Shown: positions 16,166-25,221 of the stretch, piece by piece
How the letters are laid out: each line of letters starts with the position of its first letter
Numbering within the stretch: position 1 is the first letter of the stretch
Origin: JAVVEH01 sp032251435
GTDB lineage: Bacteria > Verrucomicrobiota > Lentisphaeria > Oligosphaerales > MVZH01
Length of the DNA: 64,000 bases
Direction: 5' to 3'
Assembly: GCA_032251435.1 (NCBI GenBank)
Contig: JAVVEH010000021.1
Span: forward strand, 12,428-76,427
Notes under the pieces: generated by a model
What the model was told of the DNA's origin: nothing
Database searches by the model: none
The model's input: the letters and a program-made list of their open reading frames with translations, nothing else
Position numbers and translations under genes: made by a program

Positions 16166-16465
16166 CAGTGTTCCTTCTTTCCATTGTTCCGGCCAGCCCG
16201 CGAGAGACATCGCAACGTATCCCGCGCGCCGATTAAGTCAAATCACGGTGGCCCATAACGCGTGAAAACCGGGCGGAACGTTGACGCGCGCGCCCCGGGG
16301 GGCGGGCCGCGGTGACACGGGCAAATCCATACGCTTCCTTCAATACATTGTTAGCGGCGTGTTAGTTTTCTCATTTTCCGCTTGTTTTTCATCTTTCTTC
16401 CGTTAGTTTTCTAACCTTTCGGCGGTGATTAGGATTCATAGCTTAACCAAGAGAAGTGTTTGATT
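16166..16465. other. Divergent intergenic region
   Basis: Three hundred bases between tatC and the phosphate cotransporter. It contains a GC-rich stretch (about 16288-16312) and a T-rich stretch with recurring GTTAGTTTTCT (about 16361-16410). No gene or convincing promoter was seen. Confidence 0.4.
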
Positions 16466-18397
16466 ATGGATTTTGCGCAAGCGGTAAAAATGGGTTCGTC
16501 CGTCGTTGGCGGACTGGGAATTTTCATGTTGGGCATGAAATACATGTCCGATGGTCTGCAGGCGACCGCCGGCAACCGTCTCCGCTCCTTAATCGCCATG
16601 GTGACCAACAATCGTCTTCTTGGTGTGTTCATCGGGACCATGGTCACGTGCATCCTTCAGTCCAGCTCCGTGACCACGGTCATGGTGGTCGGTTTTGTCA
16701 ACTCCAGCTTTATGACGTTGAGCCAAGCGATCGGGGTCATCATGGGGGCCAATATCGGCACCACCATCACCGGCTGGATCCTGGTGTTGGAAATTGGTAA
16801 ATACGGCTTGCCCATTCTCGGTGTCGGCGCGCTTTTTTTCCGCTTTTTAAAAAATGAAAAATGGCGGTATATCGCGCTTCTTTTCATGGGGCTTGGGATG
16901 ATTTTCTTCGGCTTGGAGCTGATGAAAAACGGGTTTAAACCGATCCGCTCCATGCCTGAATTTGAGGAGTGGTTCCACGCCTTCTCGGCCGACACATACC
17001 TTGGCATTATCAAATGCGCCCTGGTCGGCTGCGTGCTGACCTGCGTGGTTCAGTCCTCCTCCGCCACCTTGGGCATCACCATCAGCCTGGCGGCGATCGG
17101 GGTCATCCCCTTCCACACGGCCGCGGCCTTGGTGATGGGAGAAAACATCGGCACCACCATCACCGCCTGGCTGGCCAGCCTGGGAACAACCACGAACGCG
17201 AAGCGCGCCGCCTACGCCCACATCATGTTCAATGTCATCGGGGTGGCGTGGATCATCACCGTGTTTCCTTATTACATTGCCGGCATCGAAAAATTATATA
17301 GCAAAATTGGTGTTGACCCCAACAAAGAAGTGTACACGGTGGATGACACCGTTGTTCCCACAGCGGATGTTTATTTTCAAGAAGACGGCCAACCGCTCAT
17401 CCGCCTGGTCGCGCATGAGGTGTTCCCGATTCCCGCCTCGGCCGCGGATGTTTCCGCGGCGACGGAGGAGATTATTGAGACGCTCAAAAATGAAGGCAAG
17501 ACGGTCACAGTGTCATCCGTGGCGCACGCGCCCGGAGGCGGGGCCGTGTTAGAAGTCACGACAGCGAAGGTGCGCAAAGCCAGCCCCTATTATCCGGATG
17601 TCACCAAAGGGATCGCCTTGGTGCACAGCTTGTTTAACGTTGTCAATGTGTTGCTCTTCCTGCCATTCACCGGACTCATGGCGGCTTTTCTGATGAAATT
17701 TGTCCCGGAAAAGAAATTCCAGGAAGCCGCCCATTTGACCGGTTTGGACGTGTTTGTTCACGATACGCCGTCCATCGCCTTGGAGCAGTCAAAGGTGGCC
17801 ATTATTCACATGGGGAAACATCTTGAAAAAATGATGGAGGACCTGCGCAATGTCGTGGAGGGCAAAGAGGATTGCGACGGCGAGATGGCCCATGCCATCC
17901 TGCATGGGGAGGAAGTCATGGATAACACGCAACAGGAAATCGTCACCTATCTGACCACCTTGATGGCGGACAGCATGCCGTTGGAGTTGGTTATCGAGGC
18001 GCGGAAACAAATCCGCATGGCGGATGAATATGAATCGGTCAGCGATTATATCGCTAACCTGTTGAAAATGTTCCGTAAGATGCAACATGAAAACACGACG
18101 TTCTCAGATGAGGGGAAAACAGCCCTCTTGAATTTTCATGACCGGAATTATAAATACCTGGGCATGGTGAATGAAGCGTACAAGCAGGGAAATACCGATA
18201 TCATCACCAAGGTTCATTCCGAAGCGTCCGCTCTCTCCCGCTTGGCCAAAAATCTGCGGAATGATCATCTGGAACGCTTGACCACCCATAATTTGTCACC
18301 CTTGTCAAGCGTGATTTACACGAACATGCTCAACGCCTACATCCGGGTGAAAGACCATGTCCAGAACTTCGCTGAAGCGATGAGCGCCAACGGGTGA
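16466..18397 (+). CDS. Na+/phosphate cotransporter with C-terminal PhoU-like domain
   Basis: A 643-residue NptA/YjbB-family inner-membrane protein. It has the two inverted QSSS repeats (LQSSSVTTVM near 60, VQSSSATLGI near 195) and the paired GANIGTTIT and GENIGTTIT motifs that define the family, then a soluble helical PhoU-like part (about 430-640). A 70-residue extramembrane loop between membrane blocks (about 275-380) has no motif I know. The ATG at 16466 is preceded by GAGAAG; a TTG two codons earlier is less likely. It probably takes up phosphate or acts in phosphate export. No pho genes adjoin it. Confidence 0.92.
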   Translation: MDFAQAVKMGSSVVGGLGIFMLGMKYMSDGLQATAGNRLRSLIAMVTNNRLLGVFIGTMVTCILQSSSVTTVMVVGFVNSSFMTLSQAIGVIMGANIGTTITGWILVLEIGKYGLPILGVGALFFRFLKNEKWRYIALLFMGLGMIFFGLELMKNGFKPIRSMPEFEEWFHAFSADTYLGIIKCALVGCVLTCVVQSSSATLGITISLAAIGVIPFHTAAALVMGENIGTTITAWLASLGTTTNAKRAAYAHIMFNVIGVAWIITVFPYYIAGIEKLYSKIGVDPNKEVYTVDDTVVPTADVYFQEDGQPLIRLVAHEVFPIPASAADVSAATEEIIETLKNEGKTVTVSSVAHAPGGGAVLEVTTAKVRKASPYYPDVTKGIALVHSLFNVVNVLLFLPFTGLMAAFLMKFVPEKKFQEAAHLTGLDVFVHDTPSIALEQSKVAIIHMGKHLEKMMEDLRNVVEGKEDCDGEMAHAILHGEEVMDNTQQEIVTYLTTLMADSMPLELVIEARKQIRMADEYESVSDYIANLLKMFRKMQHENTTFSDEGKTALLNFHDRNYKYLGMVNEAYKQGNTDIITKVHSEASALSRLAKNLRNDHLERLTTHNLSPLSSVIYTNMLNAYIRVKDHVQNFAEAMSANG

Positions 18398-18409
18398 GAC
18401 ACGCCTGAC

Positions 18410-18449
18410 GGAATACTGGAATATTGAACCTGTGGAATGATGGGTTGAG
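18410..18449. repeat. Degenerate 8-base tandem array
   Basis: Five consecutive 8-base units: GGAATACT, GGAATATT, GAACCTGT, GGAATGAT, GGGTTGAG. A related array ending in the same GGGTTGAG occurs at 48957-48980, both in gaps after genes. Confidence 0.7.
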
Positions 18450-18510
18450 CACAAACGGCCACTGCAAGTATGGACAAAAGTGACTCATGAGGGCGCATGA
18501 ATGAATCAGG

Positions 18511-18969
18511 TTAGCTGCCAGGCGGGGCGAGAAGATTAAAGGGGGCCACCGGGATATTCCGGGCGATCCAAAACAGCATGACGCCAATAAAAACCAGCCA
18601 CATAAAAATCGGCCGTGCGAAGGGCGGTGACACGCTGCGGCCCGTCCAGCACTTGATCTGAAAAATGAGAAAGTGAGCGCCAATGTACGGTAAAGCCAAC
18701 ACCGTGAACGGGTTGCTCCGCCAAGCCCCCCAAAGATCGAAGCGCGCTAAGTGGTGAAGGCAACGGGTTGAACCGCATCCCGGACAATACAACCGGGTCA
18801 ACCGATAAAACACACAAGGAGGGTAAAAAAAATGCCCGTCTCGCGGATTAAATAGAAAGAGCACCAGTATGCCGGCAAAAACAGCCACAATGGACATCAC
18901 CGCCCAGACGCGCATTGGCAGAAGTGACGACGGTGATTTTTTTTGACAAGCAACGATGGATTCAGGCAT
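18511..18969 (-). CDS. DUF2752 membrane protein
   Basis: About 152 residues with three hydrophobic segments and the DUF2752 hallmark YCPGCGSTR followed by a His-rich turn (CLHHLARFD). Function of the family is unknown; the CPGCG pair could bind a metal or form a disulfide near the membrane. The start is uncertain: ATG at 18969 (MPESIVACQ) was chosen, ATG at 19026 is in frame; neither has a clear SD. It is divergent from mlaA across a gap of about 215 bases with no sure promoter. Confidence 0.72.
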   Translation of the reverse strand: MPESIVACQKKSPSSLLPMRVWAVMSIVAVFAGILVLFLFNPRDGHFFYPPCVFYRLTRLYCPGCGSTRCLHHLARFDLWGAWRSNPFTVLALPYIGAHFLIFQIKCWTGRSVSPPFARPIFMWLVFIGVMLFWIARNIPVAPFNLLAPPGS

Positions 18970-19186
18970 GATGTTGAATAATGATTTTCTCACGATGATT
19001 ACGTATGGTCGCCCGGACAACGCCATACTCTAAACGGGTTTCAGGGTTGCGCCACCACTGCCGGCGCATTCAGACGGGGATTCTCCTATTTCCGTCCCGG
19101 AGCTTGTATCTTGCCTCCGAATGATTATTGTGAACGGTCGTTTTTTCACTGAACGTGATGGCCGTCGCGAGCAGAGGAGTTTTCTC

Positions 19187-19912
19187 ATGCGCCGTTTGTT
19201 TTTCCAGGGTTCTATCCTTTTGTTCATTGCCGGCAGTTTCGCCGCCGCTCAGGACGTGTCAGAATTTGATGGCTTCGAGGATGAGATTCAGGCGAAAGTC
19301 ACCGCCGTCCATGTGGCGGATCCGCTTGAGCCGTTTAACCGCTGCATGTTCTGGGTAAATGACAAACTGTATTTTTACGCTCTCAAACCCATCGCCCGGG
19401 GATACGGGAAAATCACCCCCGAACCCGCGCGTGAATGTGTCGGCAACTTTTTTGACAACCTGCAATTCCCATTGCGTGTCGTGAATAATCTATTGCAATG
19501 CAAATGGGGCGGCGCTGGAACTGAGACAAAACGTTTCGCGGTGAACACAACCGTCGGTGTCTTGGGGCTGTTTGATCCCGCCGCCAACAAATGGAACTGG
19601 ACGCCCGCTGATGAGGATTTCGGCCAAACCTTCGCCCATTACGGCCTCGGCCCCGGTTTCGCGCTTTACCTGCCCCTGTTCGGTCCCGGCAATTTGCGGG
19701 ACGCGATGGGTAAAATTCCCGCCTATTTTGTTGATCCGCTCACGTACGTGGATCCGTGGTACGCCCGCGTAGGGGCGAAAGGACTTGACACGGTTAACAC
19801 CACGTCGTTGAATCTTGGCATGTACGAGGCGTTAAAGAAGGAAACCATGGATCCCTATCGGTTTTTCCAGGACGCCTATCAGCAAAACCGCTTGAAAAAA
19901 ATTGAGGAATAA
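19187..19912 (+). CDS. mlaA: MlaA (VacJ)-family outer-membrane lipid protein
   Basis: MlaA removes mislocalised phospholipids from the outer leaflet of the outer membrane. The 241-residue precursor has a signal peptide (MRRLFFQGSILLFIAGSFAAA) and the VacJ core: DPLEPFNRCMFWVNDKLY, FFDNLQFPLRVVNNLLQ, EDFGQTFAHYGLGPG and YLPLFGPGNLRDA. There is no lipobox Cys at the cleavage site, so unlike enterobacterial VacJ it is probably not a lipoprotein. AGAGGAG sits seven bases before the ATG at 19187. It is followed after three bases by mlaC and then by an RND gene, apparently one operon. Confidence 0.92.
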   Translation: MRRLFFQGSILLFIAGSFAAAQDVSEFDGFEDEIQAKVTAVHVADPLEPFNRCMFWVNDKLYFYALKPIARGYGKITPEPARECVGNFFDNLQFPLRVVNNLLQCKWGGAGTETKRFAVNTTVGVLGLFDPAANKWNWTPADEDFGQTFAHYGLGPGFALYLPLFGPGNLRDAMGKIPAYFVDPLTYVDPWYARVGAKGLDTVNTTSLNLGMYEALKKETMDPYRFFQDAYQQNRLKKIEE

Positions 19913-19915
19913 CAC

Positions 19916-20542
19916 ATGAAAATGGTTAAATGGCGACTGGCGTTACTTTTTTTCCCACTATGCGCCTGTCTGGCCGATGGCGAAAAAGAAACCCGGGAGA
20001 TTCTGGAAAAAACCATCGATAAGGGTGTCGCGATCCTCAAAGACACCTCTTTGGATAACGACACGAGAATCAACGCCTTCGACACGCTCTTGAATGAATC
20101 CTGTCACTTGGATCTGATGGCCATGCTCTCCCTGGGAAAAACACACTGGATGGCGTTCACCCCTGAACAGCGGGAAGAGTTTATCAAAAGCTACACCCGG
20201 CTGATTGTCCGCTCGTATTATGAAAAGATCAAACAAGTGGACACCACGGACATCGCGGTGACGTACACGAAAAACGAGGCGGTCAGCAAAACCAAGCGGG
20301 AGCTGGAGGCCACGATGCGGGCGGGGGAGACCATCCTGAACGTGGTCTATAAATTCACCATGAGAAATACCGGCTGGGGTGTTTATGATGTCGAGATCGA
20401 GGGGGTCAGCCTGATTGTCTCCTATCGATCCCAGTTCAATGATTTTCTCGCCACCCGCCCGCCAGAGGAATTGTTGTCGGAATTGGCGAAGGACGACAAC
20501 GGATTTAAACCCGCCAAACAGAGTCCCGAACCGCTCGAATAA
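19916..20542 (+). CDS. mlaC: MlaC/Ttg2D-family periplasmic lipid carrier
   Basis: A 208-residue exported protein: hydrophobic N-terminus (about 1-21, ending LCACLADG, where the Cys might also allow lipidation) and the MlaC core with INAFDTLLNE, FTPEQREEFIKSYTRLIVRSYY and YDVEIEGVSLIVSYRSQF. MlaC shuttles phospholipid between MlaA and the inner-membrane MlaFEDB ABC complex. No mlaFEDB genes are here; an RND exporter follows instead. Start has no strong SD but lies three bases after mlaA, suggesting coupling. Confidence 0.88.
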   Translation: MKMVKWRLALLFFPLCACLADGEKETREILEKTIDKGVAILKDTSLDNDTRINAFDTLLNESCHLDLMAMLSLGKTHWMAFTPEQREEFIKSYTRLIVRSYYEKIKQVDTTDIAVTYTKNEAVSKTKRELEATMRAGETILNVVYKFTMRNTGWGVYDVEIEGVSLIVSYRSQFNDFLATRPPEELLSELAKDDNGFKPAKQSPEPLE

Positions 20543-20568
20543 TAACCGGCCCCCGCATGGGAGACTCA

Positions 20569-23136
20569 GTGCCAATCATGCGTTTTTTTTCACGATTCTA
20601 CACGTTCGCCGTACTTGAAATACCGCGGTTGACGCTGCTAGTGATGCTTGGGCTTTTCGTCGTCTGCTTGTTTCAGGCCCGGCATTTTTTCCTCGACGCG
20701 TCCACCGATTCCCTTATGCTGGAGAGCGATCCGGAGTTGCGGCTCTACCGGAAAATCAGTCGGCGCTATGAGTCCCTCTCCCTGCTGGCGGTGACTTACA
20801 CGCCCGCCAAAGGCGACATTTTTGACACCCATAACCTGCGCGTGTTGAAACGACTTCGGGATGACATCCGCCTATTGCCCCAGGTGGAGACCGCGGTGTC
20901 AATGCTGGATGTTCCTCTTTTCCAAAACCCGCCGGTCCCTATTTCCCAAGTCGTTGACAATATCCGGACGCTGGAAGACCCGGAGGTTGACATGGAACTG
21001 GCAAAACGCGAGCTTTTAAACAGCGAGGCGTACCGGGAACAACTTATCGGGCGAGATGGGAAGACCGCCGTGGTGGCCGCCTACCTGAAGCCGGACAGCG
21101 CCCTCGCCGCCATGCGCCGACAGCGGACAGACTGCCAACTGGCCATAGACCGGGGAGAGGATGTCGAGGAAAACAAGCGTGCCATCGCCGAACTCACCCC
21201 CGAGCTCAGAGCGCTCCAGAAAACGTATAACGCCCGCGTTCATGAAACCATCACTGGATTACGGGCGGTCATCGCCGAGTATGCCCCATACGGCAACCTC
21301 CGGCTTGGCGGAGAGACGATGGTCGGAGATGATATGCTCACCTATATCCGCGACGATTTGAAGGTGTTCGGAATCAGCGTTTTTTTGTGTGTCGCCCTCA
21401 TGCTGAAATACTTTTTCGGCAGTAAGCGGTGGGTGATGCTGGCGGTTATATGCTGCGTGTATTCAACCGTGGTCATGACGGGTTTGCTCGGAACCTTTGA
21501 ATGGCCGGTCACGGTGATCTCATCCAACTTTATCAGCCTGCTGCTGGTCATGAACATGTCACTGGTTATTCATCTCGTCGTGCAATACCGCGAACTGGCG
21601 GGGAAAAGGCCGGAAGCGGCGGTAAAAGAACTTATCCGTGACACCGTCAGCCATAAATGGACACCCTGCCTGTTCACCACGCTCACAACCATCGCCGGAT
21701 TCAGTTCCCTGGTCCTGTGTGATATCAAACCGGTTAAGGATTTCGGACTTATGATGAGTATGGCGCTCGTCGTCTCAATGCTGACATCGTTTATCCTCTT
21801 CCCGTCATTGCTGCTTTTAATAAAAAAAGAAAAAGCGAGCGTGTCACGGGATGTCGGGCGCCCGGTCACAACCATCGCCGCCAAATGGGTGGAAACCCGC
21901 GGCCGGTGGATCATTTTGGGCACCGTGGCGGTGATCGTGTTTATTGTCGTGGGCATGAGTCGTATCACCGTTGAAAACAGCTTTGTCAATCACTTCCGGA
22001 AAAGCAGCCCCATTTACGACGGGATGGTGTTTATTGATCAACAATTAGGGGGAACCACACCCCTGGATGTGGTCATTAACCTTCCGGAAATGGATCCCGG
22101 GACCCCGCCAGCGAACACGACTGCAAACGCCGGGGGTGACACGTTTGATGAATTTGACGAGTTTGATGAGTTCGATGACGCCGCGGACTCCGCGAAGTAT
22201 TGGTACACGCCAGCCAAATTGGCCGTGGTCCGCCAAGTGCACAGCATTTTGGAAAGACAACCGGAAACGGGTAAAACATGGTCATTCGCCACACTTCTGC
22301 GGGTCACGGACACACTGAATGGAGGTGACCCGTTAGACGCTTTCGCATTGGCCATCATGGCTGATAAACTGCCGGATTACGCCAAAAACATTTTGGTGGA
22401 CCCTTTTGTCAGCGTTGACAATAATCAATTCCGGCTTTCCGCCCGGGTGTATGATTCAGACCCCGATTTGCGCCGACACGCCTTCTTGCGACGGCTGAGA
22501 ACCCAGTTGCGGGAAGAAACCGGCCTGCCCCCTGAAAGTATTCAATTAACTGGCACAACCGTTCTTTATAACAGTGTCCTGCAAAGCTTGTTTAAATCCC
22601 AGATTCTGACCTTGGGAGTCGTGTTTGTTATCTTGCTGCTGATGTTTCTTATTTTGTTCCGCTCGCTGAAACTGGCGCTCATCGCTCTTTTCCCGAATCT
22701 TGTTTCCTCATTGACGGTTCTGGGAGCGCTCGGCGTAATGAGAATCCCCTTGGACATCATGACCATCACAATCGCCTCGATAAGCATCGGCATCGCCGTG
22801 GACGACACAATCCATTACATCCACCGTTTCAGGGAGGAATTCCGCGCCACCGGCGATTATCACAACGCGATGCGGCGGGCGCATCAAGGCGTCGGCAGCG
22901 CGATGTATTACACCAGCGTGACCATCGTGATCGGATTCTCTTTGCTGGCTTTTTCCAATTTTATCCCCAGCGTCCTCTTCGGTTTATTAACCGGCGGCGC
23001 GATGGTGGCGGCGCTCTTCGGCGCCCTCACTCTGCTGCCACTCCTGCTCGTCCGGCTCCGTCCCTTCGGCGAAGAACCCGCTTCACCGCGGGCCGGGGAA
23101 AATAATCCCGCGCGCGGCAAGCCGTCCCGCCCCTGA
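20569..23136 (+). CDS. RND-superfamily (MMPL-type) lipid exporter
   Basis: An inner-membrane transporter of 855 residues: TM1 near the start, a large periplasmic loop, five TM segments, a second loop and five more TM segments ending near 835. This is the MMPL/HpnN layout. The TM4-like motifs VALMLKYFFGSKRWVML and ISIGIAVDDTIHYIHRFREE (acidic pair in the membrane) are family features. The second loop contains an acidic tandem repeat, DEFDEFDEFDD, encoded by four 9-base units at 22144-22179. The start is probably GTG 20569 (GGGAG at 20559-20563); ATG 20557 and ATG 20578 are in frame. It follows mlaC by 26 bases and likely moves the lipid carried by MlaC. Confidence 0.88.
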   Translation: MPIMRFFSRFYTFAVLEIPRLTLLVMLGLFVVCLFQARHFFLDASTDSLMLESDPELRLYRKISRRYESLSLLAVTYTPAKGDIFDTHNLRVLKRLRDDIRLLPQVETAVSMLDVPLFQNPPVPISQVVDNIRTLEDPEVDMELAKRELLNSEAYREQLIGRDGKTAVVAAYLKPDSALAAMRRQRTDCQLAIDRGEDVEENKRAIAELTPELRALQKTYNARVHETITGLRAVIAEYAPYGNLRLGGETMVGDDMLTYIRDDLKVFGISVFLCVALMLKYFFGSKRWVMLAVICCVYSTVVMTGLLGTFEWPVTVISSNFISLLLVMNMSLVIHLVVQYRELAGKRPEAAVKELIRDTVSHKWTPCLFTTLTTIAGFSSLVLCDIKPVKDFGLMMSMALVVSMLTSFILFPSLLLLIKKEKASVSRDVGRPVTTIAAKWVETRGRWIILGTVAVIVFIVVGMSRITVENSFVNHFRKSSPIYDGMVFIDQQLGGTTPLDVVINLPEMDPGTPPANTTANAGGDTFDEFDEFDEFDDAADSAKYWYTPAKLAVVRQVHSILERQPETGKTWSFATLLRVTDTLNGGDPLDAFALAIMADKLPDYAKNILVDPFVSVDNNQFRLSARVYDSDPDLRRHAFLRRLRTQLREETGLPPESIQLTGTTVLYNSVLQSLFKSQILTLGVVFVILLLMFLILFRSLKLALIALFPNLVSSLTVLGALGVMRIPLDIMTITIASISIGIAVDDTIHYIHRFREEFRATGDYHNAMRRAHQGVGSAMYYTSVTIVIGFSLLAFSNFIPSVLFGLLTGGAMVAALFGALTLLPLLLVRLRPFGEEPASPRAGENNPARGKPSRP

Positions 23137-23331
23137 AAAACGGCTAAGTCCGTAAAAAAACCTCGCCAACTCGGCCTGACAATCCTCCGGGCAAAGGGGC
23201 GCTTCGGTTTTGACTGCGAAAAAAACAGCCTGGCGTGAATCACGCCCCGCGATGGCTGTCGCCGACAGGGCGCGCAAGGCGAATCAACCCCGTCGATGAC
23301 ACCTTATCACTCGCCAGAAAACTCCCGCTAT

Positions 23332-23359
23332 TTGACATATGGACTCATGCGATTATATT
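23332..23359 (+). promoter_or_regulatory. Sigma70-type promoter of the MarR-ablA operon
   Basis: TTGACA (23332-23337) and TATATT (23354-23359) with a 16-base spacer lie 50 bases before the MarR start. The rest of the gap 23137-23409 shows nothing else I can name. Confidence 0.72.
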
Positions 23360-23362
23360 TGT

Positions 23363-23391
23363 GAAGAAATAATTCGTGTAGAAATAATATT
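23363..23391. promoter_or_regulatory. Possible MarR operator
   Basis: AGAAATAAT occurs twice as a direct repeat 17 bases apart, immediately after the -10 element, with an AATATTAAT palindrome next to it. Binding there would block the promoter, which suits an autoregulated MarR repressor. Confidence 0.45.
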
Positions 23392-23409
23392 AATGGAAAC
23401 AAACCGCTC

Positions 23410-23901
23410 ATGAGCCCACGCGTCGCCAGTCGTCTTGAAATCCGGGTGCTTTGCTCGTTACGGCGAATTATCCGGGCGGTGGATATTTACTCCCGGCGCC
23501 TGAACAGCCAGGTCGGCTTGACAAGCCCCCAACTGATTTGCCTGCAATCCGTGGTCCGCGGAAAGCGCTTGACACTGAGCATGGTCACGAAAGATGTGAG
23601 CCTGAGCGGAAGCACCATCACCGGCATCGTCGACCGCCTGGAGGCGAAAGGATTGCTGGTGCGGGAACGATCCCGCACCGACCGGCGGAAGGTTTATCTC
23701 AAACCGACCCCCGCCGGCGTTGAGGTCGTGAAAGCCTCACCCTCTCTTCTGCAGGACACGTTCGCCAACGCGTTGAGGAAACTGGCGGAAGATGAGCAAA
23801 TAAACATAGCGGAATCATTGGAGCGCATTGTCGCGTTAATGGAGGCGGAAGACATCGAGGCCTCGCCCAATCTTATTCCGCCAACCGCGACAGACGTTTA
23901 A
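23410..23901 (+). CDS. MarR-family transcriptional regulator
   Basis: A 163-residue MarR-type winged-helix dimer: LTSPQLICLQSVV, recognition helix SLSGSTITGIVDRLEAKGLL and wing RERSRTDRRKVYLKPT. It begins the operon for acetyl-beta-lysine synthesis, 18 bases before ablA. The ectoine operons of methylotrophs are likewise controlled by a MarR-type protein (EctR), so salt-responsive control of osmolyte synthesis is a reasonable guess. The ATG lacks a good SD. Confidence 0.88.
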   Translation: MSPRVASRLEIRVLCSLRRIIRAVDIYSRRLNSQVGLTSPQLICLQSVVRGKRLTLSMVTKDVSLSGSTITGIVDRLEAKGLLVRERSRTDRRKVYLKPTPAGVEVVKASPSLLQDTFANALRKLAEDEQINIAESLERIVALMEAEDIEASPNLIPPTATDV

Positions 23902-23919
23902 CCAGAATAAGGATCGTTA

Positions 23920-25221
23920 ATGTTAAGCCAAAAGCAGGAACAAATATTACAGGAGTTTGACGGGGCTGACAAAAGCCATTGGTCTGACTGGACGTGGCAG
24001 GTAAAACACTGTGTGAAAGATCTGGAGCAAATCGAAGCGCTGCTCGGCATGACACTTCCGGCCGCGCTACGGTCACGGTTTGAAACGATTCAGAACAAGT
24101 TTCCAATGTCGATCACACCGTATTATTTGTCTCTTGTCAATAACGACACTATCGAAAATGACCCCATCTTCAAGCAAAGTTTTCCCGTGATCAATGAGCT
24201 GGATGTGGCCCGGTCGGACATGTCTGACCCCTTGCATGAAGATGAGGACAGCCCCGTCGAGGGTGTCACCCACAGATATCCCGATAGAGTTTTGCTGCTC
24301 GTCAGCAATATGTGCGCGATGTATTGTCGGCACTGCACCAGAAAAAGACGTGTCGGCGACCATGATTCCATTCCTGACCGCGCTCAAATCAGCCGGGGCA
24401 TTGAGTATATACGCCAGACACCCCAAATCCGGGATGTGCTTTTGAGCGGCGGGGATCCCTTTCTGCTTTCGGATGACTACCTGGACTGGATTTTAACAGA
24501 ACTGCGGAGCATAGACCACGTTGAAGTCGTCCGCATCGGGACAAGAACACCCGTCGTCCTGCCGCAACGCATAACCGACGGGTTGGTGGATGTGTTGAAA
24601 CGACACCATCCGCTGTGGATAAACACGCATTTCAATCATCCAAGAGAACTGACGAACTCGTCGAGGACCGCGCTTAAAAAGCTCGCCGACGCGGGGATAC
24701 CGCTGGGCAACCAATCGGTCCTGTTATCCGGCGTGAATGACTGCCCACGGATCATGAAAGCATTGGTGCACAAGCTGGTCGCCAACCGGGTACGCCCTTA
24801 CTATCTCTATCAATGCGATCTTTCTGAAGGGTTGAGCCATTTCCGGACACCCGTGGGAAAAGGAATCGAAATCCTTGAAAGCCTGATTGGCCATACCAGC
24901 GGGTTTTGCGTGCCCACGTATGTCATCGACGCGCCGGGCGGTGGAGGGAAAATTCCCGTCATGCCCAATTACCTCATCTCGTGGTCCACAAATAAAGTGG
25001 TGCTGCGTAACTACGAGGGGGTTATCACCACCTACAAGGAACCGGACTCATACGAGGCGACCTTCTGCGACAGGAACTGTGAAAAGTGCAATTTAGAACT
25101 TTTACTGGGCGACGCGGATGAACGGAAAGCGATTGGCATTGAAAAACTTTTAGCCGATCATGATCACGCTATTTCGCTGGTGCCATCGGACAATGACCGC
25201 TATGAGCGAAGGGATGGATGA
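23920..25221 (+). CDS. ablA: L-lysine 2,3-aminomutase
   Basis: Radical-SAM, PLP-dependent enzyme converting L-lysine to beta-lysine. The 433-residue chain has the cluster motif CAMYCRHC followed by TRKRRVG, the SAM segment LSGGDPFLLSDDYL, and the PLP lysine in PGGGGKIPVMPNY. A C-terminal Cys group (CDRNCEKC) probably binds zinc. The length is typical of KamA. AAGGA precedes the ATG. With ablB downstream it forms the N-epsilon-acetyl-beta-lysine pathway, a compatible-solute route of methanogens and some anaerobic bacteria. An ABC transporter is inserted between the two; its start overlaps ablA by 20 bases. Confidence 0.93.
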   Translation: MLSQKQEQILQEFDGADKSHWSDWTWQVKHCVKDLEQIEALLGMTLPAALRSRFETIQNKFPMSITPYYLSLVNNDTIENDPIFKQSFPVINELDVARSDMSDPLHEDEDSPVEGVTHRYPDRVLLLVSNMCAMYCRHCTRKRRVGDHDSIPDRAQISRGIEYIRQTPQIRDVLLSGGDPFLLSDDYLDWILTELRSIDHVEVVRIGTRTPVVLPQRITDGLVDVLKRHHPLWINTHFNHPRELTNSSRTALKKLADAGIPLGNQSVLLSGVNDCPRIMKALVHKLVANRVRPYYLYQCDLSEGLSHFRTPVGKGIEILESLIGHTSGFCVPTYVIDAPGGGGKIPVMPNYLISWSTNKVVLRNYEGVITTYKEPDSYEATFCDRNCEKCNLELLLGDADERKAIGIEKLLADHDHAISLVPSDNDRYERRDG

